Positions 6,970 through 13,656 of a stretch of 20,845 nucleotides of DNA are shown one piece after another. Location of the stretch: contig JBPCKZ010000193.1 of the NCBI GenBank assembly GCA_051003795.1, positions 1-20,845 on the forward strand. The letters run 5' to 3'. The position numbers and the translations under genes were made by a program. The notes below the pieces were generated by a model. That model was not told where the DNA came from. It ran no database searches and saw nothing but the letters and a program-made list of their open reading frames with translations. Within the stretch, counting starts at the first letter, position 1. Each line of letters starts with the position of its first letter. Source of the DNA: JALYXS01 sp051003795. Its GTDB lineage: Bacteria; Acidobacteriota; Terriglobia; Bryobacterales; Bryobacteraceae.

Positions 6970-7941
6970 TCAAATAAACAAAATGCTGACCGACGTCTCT
7001 TCGTGAATCGATTGCACCGCGCGCGCCAGCAGCGGCGCGATCGACAAAACCCGAATCTTCTTGCAACTCTTCGCTCTATCCGTAAGCGGAATCGAATTCG
7101 AAAAAATCACTTGCTCGATGGCCGATCGCTCAATTCTCTCGACCGCCGGGCCCGACAGCACCGCGTGCGTGGCACAAGCCGAAACACTTGCCGCTCCCCG
7201 CTCCAGCAACGCCTCCGTTCCCTTCACCAAAGTACCCCCGGTATCGATCAGATCGTCCACAATCAAGCAATTCTTGCCGTTCACATCGCCTATCACGTTC
7301 ATCACTTCGGCCACGTTGGCCTCTTCCCGCCGCTTATCGATAAACGCCAGCGGGGCATTCAATCGCTTCGCCACAGACCTTGCGCGCTCCACCCCTCCGG
7401 CATCGGGCGAAACGATGGTGAGGTCGGGTGTATCGATCGGCTTAAAATGGTCGATCACCACCGGCCGGAAGAACAGATGATCGACCGGAATGTCGAAAAA
7501 TCCCTGGATCTGCGATGCGTGCAAATCGACCGCCATGAGGCGGTTCGATCCAGCCGTTTCCAACAGGCTCGCGACCAATTTCGCCGAAATCGGAACACGC
7601 GGCTTGTCCTTACGATCCTGACGGCCGTAACCATAATAGGGTAACACCGTCGTAATGCGCTCCGCCGAAGACCGCTTCAGGGCGTCGATTATGCAGAGCA
7701 ACTCCATCAGGTGATGGTCGACGGGCGTGCAGGTGGGCTGGACCACGAAAACATCCGCGCCGCGAACGTTTTCCTTGATCTGGATATTATTTTCGCCATC
7801 CGAAAATTGCCCGATCTTCGCCATCCCCAACTCGATGCCGAGATGCCGGCACATCTCTTCGGCAAGCGCGCGGTTAGCGGATCCGGTGAAAACCTTGATG
7901 CGGTCGGGGTTCATTGCGCGTATCGGCTTCGGGGCGGCCAT
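6970..7941 (-). CDS. prs: Ribose-phosphate pyrophosphokinase (PRPP synthetase)
   Basis: 323 residues. The enzyme makes PRPP from ribose-5-phosphate and ATP for purine, pyrimidine, NAD, His and Trp synthesis. Signatures in order are F-S-D-G-E-N at 46-51, D-H-H-L-M-E-L-L at 75-82, Y-G-R-Q-D-R-K at 105-111, the metal and phosphate site D-L-H-A-S-Q-I-Q-G-F-F-D at 139-150, the flexible-loop start D-K-R-R at 202-205, and the PRPP-binding V-D-D-L-I-D-T-G-G-T at 228-237. The ATG at 7941 has an AAGGTGAT ribosome site and overlaps ispE by 31 bases. An alternative ATG at 7914, overlapping the ispE stop as ATGA, would give a 314-residue protein closer to the usual N-terminus; either could be used. The C-terminus ends shortly after the conserved S-I-A-P-L-L-A-R-A helix. 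Confidence 0.95.
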   Translation of the reverse strand: MAAPKPIRAMNPDRIKVFTGSANRALAEEMCRHLGIELGMAKIGQFSDGENNIQIKENVRGADVFVVQPTCTPVDHHLMELLCIIDALKRSSAERITTVLPYYGYGRQDRKDKPRVPISAKLVASLLETAGSNRLMAVDLHASQIQGFFDIPVDHLFFRPVVIDHFKPIDTPDLTIVSPDAGGVERARSVAKRLNAPLAFIDKRREEANVAEVMNVIGDVNGKNCLIVDDLIDTGGTLVKGTEALLERGAASVSACATHAVLSGPAVERIERSAIEQVIFSNSIPLTDRAKSCKKIRVLSIAPLLARAVQSIHEETSVSILFI

Positions 7942-8846
7942 AGATCACCTTGAATATGTGGTCTTAGCCGCCGCAGCCACAGAGATCGGTAGCTTGTGCG
8001 GCTCACCAGCGAGATGGGGTAGATTGTTTCCTCTTTGAAAGACTCTAATGCACGGGAAATTTGGTCCCGCGATTGAAAAATTCCGAACAGAGCGGACCCG
8101 CTACCGGTCATCATGGCCGGCTTCGCTCCCAATTCGAGCAACCGCGATTTCAAGAGTTTCAAGCCCGGATGCCGCTCGAAAACGACCTCTTCGAAATCGT
8201 TTTCGCTTCGGCCTCGATCCCCCTGCCACGTCTCCGACTGGAAACTAACCAGTTTATTTTGTTGCGAATGTGTTGTCAATCGCCCGGTCAGCGCGTTGTA
8301 GGCGTCGGCTGTTGAAACGTGGATATCGGGTGCGATGAGAACCCCGCGCGCCGGTTTTCGATCGGGCAAGGGATAAAGTTCCTCTCCACGCCCGAGGCCG
8401 ACGGCCGTCCCGCCCAGCAGGAAGAACGCGACGTCGCTGCCCAACTCCGACGCGAGCGCGAGCAGGCGGTCGAGCGAAATGCCGCGCCCCGCGAGCACCG
8501 GGAGCGCGAGCAGGACGGCGGCCGCGTCCGAAGAGCCGCCGCCCAATCCCGCGCCCATCGGGATGCGCTTGTGGAGCGCGAATTCGACGGCGCCGGTGAG
8601 GTTCATTTCAGCAAGGCAAGAGCGGGCGGCGCGTTCGACCAGGTTATCGGCTATTTGGATACTGCCATCGAGCGAGACGGAAGTTTCGCTCGATGGCGTG
8701 AAGCGGATTTGAAGCTCGTCCGAAAGCGAGATCGTTTGAAAGATGCCGCGGAGTTCATGGAACCGATCGGGCCGCCGATGGAGAATGCGGAGGCTGAGAT
8801 TGATCTTGGCGAACGCGCGAACCGTTGTTTCCCTTGTGGTCGCCAC
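7911..8846 (-). CDS. ispE: 4-diphosphocytidyl-2-C-methyl-D-erythritol kinase
   Basis: 311 residues from a GTG start. IspE phosphorylates CDP-methylerythritol with ATP, the fourth step of the MEP isoprenoid pathway. GHMP-kinase features are A-K-I-N-L (K14 is the substrate-binding lysine), the glycine-rich ATP loop P-M-G-A-G-L-G-G-G-S-S-D-A-A at 96-109, the catalytic D138 in G-S-D-V-A-F-F, and the C-terminal G-S-G-S-A-L-F-G. The open frame extends upstream into apt, but the GTG at 8846 is chosen because it lies one base after the apt stop (TGA-T-GTG) and gives the normal N-terminus. Its 3' end overlaps prs. The E-C-H position before the helix reads as R-F-H-E-L, as in many IspE proteins. Confidence 0.93.
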   Translation of the reverse strand: MATTRETTVRAFAKINLSLRILHRRPDRFHELRGIFQTISLSDELQIRFTPSSETSVSLDGSIQIADNLVERAARSCLAEMNLTGAVEFALHKRIPMGAGLGGGSSDAAAVLLALPVLAGRGISLDRLLALASELGSDVAFFLLGGTAVGLGRGEELYPLPDRKPARGVLIAPDIHVSTADAYNALTGRLTTHSQQNKLVSFQSETWQGDRGRSENDFEEVVFERHPGLKLLKSRLLELGAKPAMMTGSGSALFGIFQSRDQISRALESFKEETIYPISLVSRTSYRSLWLRRLRPHIQGDLWPPRSRYAQ

Positions 8847-8847
8847 A

Positions 8848-9369
8848 TCATTTGTCGTACTGCAACAGCGAAAAGACGTCATGGCCCCCCAGCTTCCGCC
8901 GGCCATTCAAGAACGTCAACTCGACCACGAAGCCCAGCCCCGCCACGCTTCCGCCCAGCTCCTCAACCATCTTCGTCACCGCGCCCGCCGTGCCGCCGGT
9001 CGCGAGCAAATCGTCGACAATCAGGACGCGGCACCCGCGAACGATCGCATCCTTATGCATCTCGAGCGTGTCCGTGCCGTATTCGAGTTCGTACGCGACG
9101 CTCGCGCACTCGGCCGGCAATTTCCTGGGCTTGCGAACCGGCACGAACCCCGCGCCCAACGCATAGGCCAACGCCGGAGCGAAGATGAAGCCGCGCGCCT
9201 CGATCCCGAGCACGATGTCCACGCCCGAGCCTTCGTAATGCGATTTCAACCCATCGATCGCGCCGCGCAACCCGGCCTTATCCTTCAGCAGCGTCGTGAT
9301 GTCGTAAAACAAGATGCCCGGTTTCGGAAAATCCGGAATCTCGCGGATCAGTTTCTTCAAATCGTCCAT
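8848..9369 (-). CDS. apt: Adenine phosphoribosyltransferase
   Basis: 173 residues from the ATG at 9369, which overlaps the acyP stop (TGATG); a TTG one codon earlier is possible but unneeded. Apt converts adenine and PRPP to AMP in purine salvage. The beginning is typical: I-R-E-I-P-D-F-P-K-P-G-I-L-F-Y-D-I-T. G-I-E-A-R-G-F-I-F lies at 55-63, R-K-P-R-K-L-P at 79-85 is the flexible-loop segment, and V-L-I-V-D-D-L-L-A-T-G-G-T is the PRPP-binding loop at 115-127. It lies three genes from prs, the PRPP producer, in the same array. Stop and ispE start are separated by one base, so coupling is likely. Confidence 0.95.
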   Translation of the reverse strand: MDDLKKLIREIPDFPKPGILFYDITTLLKDKAGLRGAIDGLKSHYEGSGVDIVLGIEARGFIFAPALAYALGAGFVPVRKPRKLPAECASVAYELEYGTDTLEMHKDAIVRGCRVLIVDDLLATGGTAGAVTKMVEELGGSVAGLGFVVELTFLNGRRKLGGHDVFSLLQYDK

Positions 9370-9635
9370 CAACCCTCTATTTCGAAATTGTCGTATCTTC
9401 GCACGGCGGCCTCGCGTTCATCGACTCCGCGCACTTCGGCGAATTGCGGACCCTGGCGCAACCGCCCCGCCAATTGGGATAACTGCCGCTCCGTTCCCAC
9501 GGCATAGACAAATACGCATCCATCCGCTTCGTTGCGAACATAACCGCCGATCCCAAGCTGGTCCGCCGCCTTCTTAACGAACCAGCGGAAGCCGACGCCC
9601 TGGACCTGCCCGCGCACGATAAATTCCCGCGCCAT
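9369..9635 (-). CDS. acyP: Acylphosphatase
   Basis: 88 residues, the standard length. Acylphosphatases hydrolyse carboxyl-phosphate bonds such as those of acetyl- or carbamoyl-phosphate; their physiological role in bacteria is unclear. The phosphate cradle V-R-G-Q-V-Q-G-V-G-F-R is at 7-17 with catalytic R17, followed by G-Y-V-R-N-E-A-D-G with catalytic N35. The frame is open up to 9704, but the ATG at 9635 gives the canonical M-A-R-E-F-I-V-R-G beginning. This start lies inside the 3' end of lnt, a 62-base overlap, so expression probably depends on lnt translation. Its stop shares a base with the apt ATG. Confidence 0.93.
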   Translation of the reverse strand: MAREFIVRGQVQGVGFRWFVKKAADQLGIGGYVRNEADGCVFVYAVGTERQLSQLAGRLRQGPQFAEVRGVDEREAAVRRYDNFEIEG

Positions 9636-11001
9636 CGGAACGCCATCGTAACACGACCGCGCATAATCCCACCAAGGCGCAGAGCCACACGAACCAATCG
9701 CCATGCCGCGTGTAAGCGGTCGTCCCGTTCACGTATCCGTAATTCACTCGCGTGGCGATCTCCTCATATGAGGGCGCAACACTCCGCAACCGTCCCGCCG
9801 GATCGATCGAAGCGGTGATTCCGTTATTGGTCGCGCGCAAAATCCAGCGGCGGTTTTCCGCGGCGCGCATCCGTACAATCCGCAAATGCTGCTCGCGGGC
9901 CGCGCTTTTTCCAAACCAGCTATCGTTTGAAATGTTAAACAAGACCTCGGCCCCATTTGCGGCGAACTGCCGGATGAAATTGGGAAACACCGATTCATAA
10001 CAGATGAAAGTTCCGATCCGGTGCGCGCCGGCCGAGGAAACCACTACGCGCGCGCCTGGACGGAAGTCGCCCGCCTCGGTTGAAATCTTGCGCGTCACGC
10101 CGCCCAGCGGCCAGGGAACAAATTCGCCGAAAGGGACAAGGTTCACTTTGTCGTAGCGGCTCACCGTTTCGCCCGACGGCGAGATGAGCAGCGCGGAATT
10201 CAAGATCGCCCCGTCCGGCGCATGGCCGACGACGCCCAGCAAGAAGCTTGCCTTGGTCGCGGCCGCAAGCCCCGCCGCGAAGCGCTTCAGATCGGGATCG
10301 TTATCGTATAGCGGAGCGGGCACTTCAGGCCACACCAGCATATCGATCGGTTTCTTGTCCTTCAACGTCGCGCCGGTCGAAAGCAGCGTGAGCCGTTGCT
10401 CCATGCGCGCGAACGATTGAGGCGTCCATTGCTCGTCGTCGGCAATATCGGGCTGGACCAGAACGGCCGTGGCACTGCCTCGTTCAGGATCGGGCAGCTT
10501 GGGTAGAAGAGCGAGCGGCGGCAGCAACAAAACCCAAGCTAATTGCGGGCGCGGACGACGCAGGATCGCCAGAACCAACACGGCCGCCGTCAACGCGAAG
10601 ATGAACGAAATTCCGTACACTCCGGTGTACGGCGCCAGGCGCATTGGCAGGCTCATGTCCGCGCCCGCGTTGCCGAGCGCGAGCCAGGCGAATCCCAGGG
10701 GGCCGTGCGTCGCTTCAATCGCCACCCATAACGCGGCGACCGCGGGAGCGGCCCACGCCCGCCGCATGGCAATTCCCGCGAGCAGCGCGAACACGCCCAT
10801 TTGCAGCGCTTTCGCAAGGCAGAAGAGCAGGAACACGGTCCAACCCGCGGCTGCTCCCATGCCGCCATGAACGGAAAGGACGAACTGAATCCAGTAGCAG
10901 ACGCCGAACCAGTAGACGACGCCCGCGCCGTAACCCAGGAGAAATCGCCGGAGCGGGCGGCCTTCGCGCAACGCGGCAAACAGAAGCGGCGCAAGGGCCA
11001 C
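9574..11001 (-). CDS. lnt: Apolipoprotein N-acyltransferase (start codon unclear)
   Basis: Lnt adds the third acyl chain to the N-terminal cysteine of lipoproteins at the periplasmic face of the inner membrane. From the GTG at 11001 it has 475 residues: membrane helices in the first 165, a nitrilase-like periplasmic domain (about 175-425), and a final helix (about 436-452). The catalytic triad is visible as E226 (W-P-E-V-P), K285 (D-K-V-N-L-V-P-F-G-E) and C334 (I-C-Y-E-S-V-F-P). In-frame codons upstream of the GTG, back to a stop at 11140-11142, encode an obvious first Lnt helix (A-L-L-T-A-A-L-L-I-L-T-F-P), yet that stretch has no ATG, GTG or TTG. So either helix 1 is absent, a rare start is used, or the 5' end was altered. 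The 3' end overlaps acyP by 62 bases. Confidence 0.9.
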   Translation of the reverse strand: MALAPLLFAALREGRPLRRFLLGYGAGVVYWFGVCYWIQFVLSVHGGMGAAAGWTVFLLFCLAKALQMGVFALLAGIAMRRAWAAPAVAALWVAIEATHGPLGFAWLALGNAGADMSLPMRLAPYTGVYGISFIFALTAAVLVLAILRRPRPQLAWVLLLPPLALLPKLPDPERGSATAVLVQPDIADDEQWTPQSFARMEQRLTLLSTGATLKDKKPIDMLVWPEVPAPLYDNDPDLKRFAAGLAAATKASFLLGVVGHAPDGAILNSALLISPSGETVSRYDKVNLVPFGEFVPWPLGGVTRKISTEAGDFRPGARVVVSSAGAHRIGTFICYESVFPNFIRQFAANGAEVLFNISNDSWFGKSAAREQHLRIVRMRAAENRRWILRATNNGITASIDPAGRLRSVAPSYEEIATRVNYGYVNGTTAYTRHGDWFVWLCALVGLCAVVLRWRSDGAGIYRARAGPGRRLPLVR

Positions 11002-11102
11002 GGGAGCGAGCCAGGCGAGGTTCGCGCGCGGGAATGTCAGGATGAGCAGCGCCGCCGTCAGCAGCGCGAGAAGTGGATCGAGCGATTTAACGCCGAGGCG
11101 GG

Positions 11103-11531
11103 TTATGGTTTCCGTTCCCGGATCGCCTCTTCGCGAAATTCACCTTCGTAAATCTCCTTCATTCGGCGTAGGAATTCCGCTTCCCGCGAACTTAGTGTTG
11201 AAGACGGTGAAGGACCCGGGCCGTCTGGGAACAGCTTCTTGCGTGTTTGGGGAATGAATAGCCCGGTCAAGAGGGCGAGTCCGATTGAGCCAAAGACTGT
11301 CGTTATCGAAGACCATCTCCTAACTTCAGATGTCAAGGCGGCAAGATTATCGTTCGTGACTTTTGCCGAAGCCTTTAACTCATCCAGAGCTTTGCCGTGC
11401 GCCTCAATTTTCGCCTCAATAGATCCGAGACGATACCCCAGATCCGAAGAACTCACGGGGATGTTGCTACCCGAGCTATGCTGAGCAAGCGCCGGAACGC
11501 TTAACGCGATAAGTGCGAGGGACCGCCACAC
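11103..11531 (-). CDS. Hypothetical small membrane protein with signal sequence and coiled coil
   Basis: 142 residues, not recognised. Residues 1-16 (M-W-R-S-L-A-L-I-A-L-S-V-P-A-L-A) look like a signal peptide cleaved before Q17. Residues 30-72 form a heptad-like, E/K/A-rich segment, probably a coiled coil. Residues 75-94 (I-T-T-V-F-G-S-I-G-L-A-L-L-T-G-L-F-I) are a membrane helix. The C-terminal 45 residues are charged, with a P-G-P-S-P-S linker and E-F-L-R-R-M-K-E-I-Y-E. The base composition looks less GC-rich than the flanks. It sits between lipA (23 bases away) and lnt, and its TAA (11103-11105) lies within the in-frame upstream extension of lnt, as if it had been inserted there. The layout resembles small phage- or plasmid-type membrane proteins, but no function is claimed. 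Confidence 0.6.
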   Translation of the reverse strand: MWRSLALIALSVPALAQHSSGSNIPVSSSDLGYRLGSIEAKIEAHGKALDELKASAKVTNDNLAALTSEVRRWSSITTVFGSIGLALLTGLFIPQTRKKLFPDGPGPSPSSTLSSREAEFLRRMKEIYEGEFREEAIRERKP

Positions 11532-11554
11532 ACAGTCCAGAATATCATTCGGAA

Positions 11555-12451
11555 CTACGAAGCTTGTTCGCTCACCCGATCGGCCATATAGGAGCTTCGC
11601 ACCAGCGGCCCGCTGAACACCATCTTGAAGCCGAGCGATAGCCCGAAATCCCGGTATTCGTCAAACCGCGCCGGCGTCACATACTCTTTCACTGCCAGAT
11701 TGCGGCGCGTGGGCTGAAGGTATTGACCGATGGTCGCGACATCCACGTCGCGGGCGCGCAAATCGCGGAGCAACTCCAGCACCTCGCCGCCCGATTCTCC
11801 GAGGCCCAGCATGAAACCCGATTTCGTCAACACTTCCGGCCGGTGCGCCCGCGCGAATTCCAGAACGTCGAGCGATTGCCCATACTCGGCCTGCGGACGC
11901 ACGCGCCGGTACAAGCGCGGGACCGTTTCCATGTTGTGATTGAAAACGTCCGGCCTGGCATCGAGAACGCGAGCGACCGCTTCGGTGTCGCCACAAAAAT
12001 CGGGCGTGAGCACCTCCACGCGAGCCGCCGGCAAAGCCTGCTTCACCTCGCGTACCGTCCGGGCGAAGTGATGCGATCCGCCATCGTCCAGATCGTCGCG
12101 ATTCACGCTCGTGATCACCACGTAGCGCAACCCCATCGCCGCCGCCATGCGGGCAACATTGGCCGGCTCGGCGGGATCGAGCCGCATATCCTGTTTCGCA
12201 GGATGCCCTTTCGGCACGGAACAAAACCCGCAGCCGCGCGTGCAAAGATTGCCCAAAATCATGAACGTCGCCGCGCCGCGATGGAAGCATTCGTGAATAT
12301 TCGGGCAGCGCGCCGATTCGCACACCGTGTGCAGATTCAGCCGGCGCAGATCCGTCTTGAGGCGGTTCAGCGATTCGAAATGCGTTGCGCCCTTGCGCGC
12401 CCATTCGGGCAGCCGCGGCGACGCCTGAATCTGGACAAAAAGATCGCTCAT
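11555..12451 (-). CDS. lipA: Lipoyl synthase (radical SAM)
   Basis: 298 residues. LipA inserts two sulfurs into protein-bound octanoate to make lipoyl groups for 2-oxoacid dehydrogenases and the glycine cleavage system. The auxiliary cluster motif C-E-S-A-R-C-P-N-I-H-E-C gives C44, C49 and C55, and the radical-SAM motif C-T-R-G-C-G-F-C gives C70, C74 and C77. The V-I-T-S-V-N-R-D-D-L motif and the C-terminal R-S-S-Y-M-A serine ligand (Ser of R-S-S-Y) are all present. The long open frame upstream is a shadow; the ATG at 12451 overlaps the stop of the lipoprotein gene (ATGA) and gives the normal length. No lipB is in the window. Confidence 0.96.
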   Translation of the reverse strand: MSDLFVQIQASPRLPEWARKGATHFESLNRLKTDLRRLNLHTVCESARCPNIHECFHRGAATFMILGNLCTRGCGFCSVPKGHPAKQDMRLDPAEPANVARMAAAMGLRYVVITSVNRDDLDDGGSHHFARTVREVKQALPAARVEVLTPDFCGDTEAVARVLDARPDVFNHNMETVPRLYRRVRPQAEYGQSLDVLEFARAHRPEVLTKSGFMLGLGESGGEVLELLRDLRARDVDVATIGQYLQPTRRNLAVKEYVTPARFDEYRDFGLSLGFKMVFSGPLVRSSYMADRVSEQAS

Positions 12452-13560
12452 TTCTTCCAGTTTACGGGAACTACCGCGCAGGGCCGCTCCCCGACGAACT
12501 TGACCAGGTTCTCGGCAAGCACGTAGCTTTTCCGCGTGAGCGCGCCACCCTCCGTTTCCACGCACAGCGAAAATCCGGGCTTGTCGTTCACGCGCTCCAA
12601 CTGTACGGGGTAGAAGCCGACGAGCTTGCGTTCCCGCAGCGCCGTTTCGTATCGATGATGGTGCAGGCTCCAGATAAACACCCGGAAGCCGTCGAAATCG
12701 TAGGGCGCGAGGCTCTTCTCGACAGTCGTCCAAAGCCAAATATCCTTGACCTTATCGCCGTCGCGGATTTTATCAAGCGAGAAGTAGGAAGTAATGCGCC
12801 GGCCTTCGGCGTACTGCGCCACCTCGTCGGGAATCGCCATATATAGCCGCCGTGTGAGCACCCAGCCACTCTGCCCGATCGCGGTGCGAACGAGCGTCCA
12901 ATCGTCGTTTGCGGTCGGTTCGGGTTCGCGCGCTTCGGCTTTGCGCGGCTCGGCGGCCGTTTGCATCCAATCCGCGGGCGGCGGCGGAGGTGGCGGGACC
13001 GGCGGAGCGGCGACGCGCGCGGCACTCTTGCCATTGGCGGCTTTTTGGGCCGGCCTTTTGGGAATTTTGGGAGACGGCGGAAGAATCGGCTTCCGAACCG
13101 GCGCCAACCGCGGGACCACCTGGTGGCCGATCACATCCACCTTCTCGCCTTCCTTCACTTGCAGATAGCTAGGCGAAAAGCGCTGCGGCTCGGTGTGGAT
13201 ACTTAGCGTCTCATTGGCGGTTGCCTGTCCTTGCGACGGCAAATTCTTCGCATCGGCCGAGAGCTGCTTCAGTTCGCCGATATCGTTCGCGCGCATCAAC
13301 GCCCGCTCGTCGGTCCATCCCTCAATGCCTTTGCCGGTCCGCACTTTGAAGAACCGGCGGCGCCGCTGAATAATCTGCAGCCGGTCGCCGTGGCGAACGG
13401 TGGCCACCGCGGCCGATTTCGGCGCAATTTCCTGGCGGATGGTGAGCGTGGCTGGTCCAACGTAGGCTTCTCCAATGGCGGGTTCCTGGTCGGACGACTG
13501 GCATCCCGCCATTGCGATCAGAAGGAGAGCCAGCCACCCGGCGGGGAGTCGGTGCTTCAT
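12448..13560 (-). CDS. SH3-domain lipoprotein, cell envelope
   Basis: 370 residues. The N-terminus is a lipoprotein signal (M-K-H-R, hydrophobic core, then I-A-M-A-G-C with C20 as the acylated residue). Residues about 35-95 resemble a bacterial SH3 (SH3_3) domain: L-T-I-R, A-T-V-R-H-G-D-R-L-Q-I-I, and G-I-E-G-W-T-D-E-R-A-L. A second SH3-like segment at about 117-140 continues past a proline- and lysine-rich linker (with a run of eight prolines) to S-G-W-V-L-T-R-R-L-Y near 240. The last 120 residues are a unique W/Y/F-rich domain (W-L-W-T-T-V, F-I-W-S-L-H-H-H-R-Y). The ATG at 13560 is chosen because it starts the signal peptide; the open frame further upstream is antisense to the RND gene. It is the first gene of the array that contains lnt, which would acylate it. 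Specific ligand unknown. Confidence 0.82.
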   Translation of the reverse strand: MKHRLPAGWLALLLIAMAGCQSSDQEPAIGEAYVGPATLTIRQEIAPKSAAVATVRHGDRLQIIQRRRRFFKVRTGKGIEGWTDERALMRANDIGELKQLSADAKNLPSQGQATANETLSIHTEPQRFSPSYLQVKEGEKVDVIGHQVVPRLAPVRKPILPPSPKIPKRPAQKAANGKSAARVAAPPVPPPPPPPADWMQTAAEPRKAEAREPEPTANDDWTLVRTAIGQSGWVLTRRLYMAIPDEVAQYAEGRRITSYFSLDKIRDGDKVKDIWLWTTVEKSLAPYDFDGFRVFIWSLHHHRYETALRERKLVGFYPVQLERVNDKPGFSLCVETEGGALTRKSYVLAENLVKFVGERPCAVVPVNWKK

Positions 13561-13656
13561 TCGGTAAGAGGCGGAGGCGTCTCTTTCTATTTGAACAGCA
13601 CAGATGTACCTTCGGCTCCCGGAGCTAAAATAGAGGTTCTGCCCCAATAACACTTC
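13561..13656. promoter_or_regulatory. Divergent promoter region between the minus-strand array and the RND operon
   Basis: These 96 bases separate two divergently transcribed units, so they must hold at least one promoter each unless transcription starts further inside the genes. On the plus strand TAAAAT (13626-13631) could be a -10 box about 25 bases before the RND ATG, but no good -35 lies at proper spacing. No operator palindrome was evident and no regulator gene sits next to it. Confidence 0.35.

Noticed and set aside
8319..9188. Plus-strand open frame across ispE and apt
   Set aside because: It is antisense to two well-supported enzymes and has low-complexity R/P/A composition.
13585..13635. 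Defined sigma-70 promoter for the RND operon
   Set aside because: TTGAAC and TAAAAT are present but separated by about 29 bases, too far for a standard promoter.
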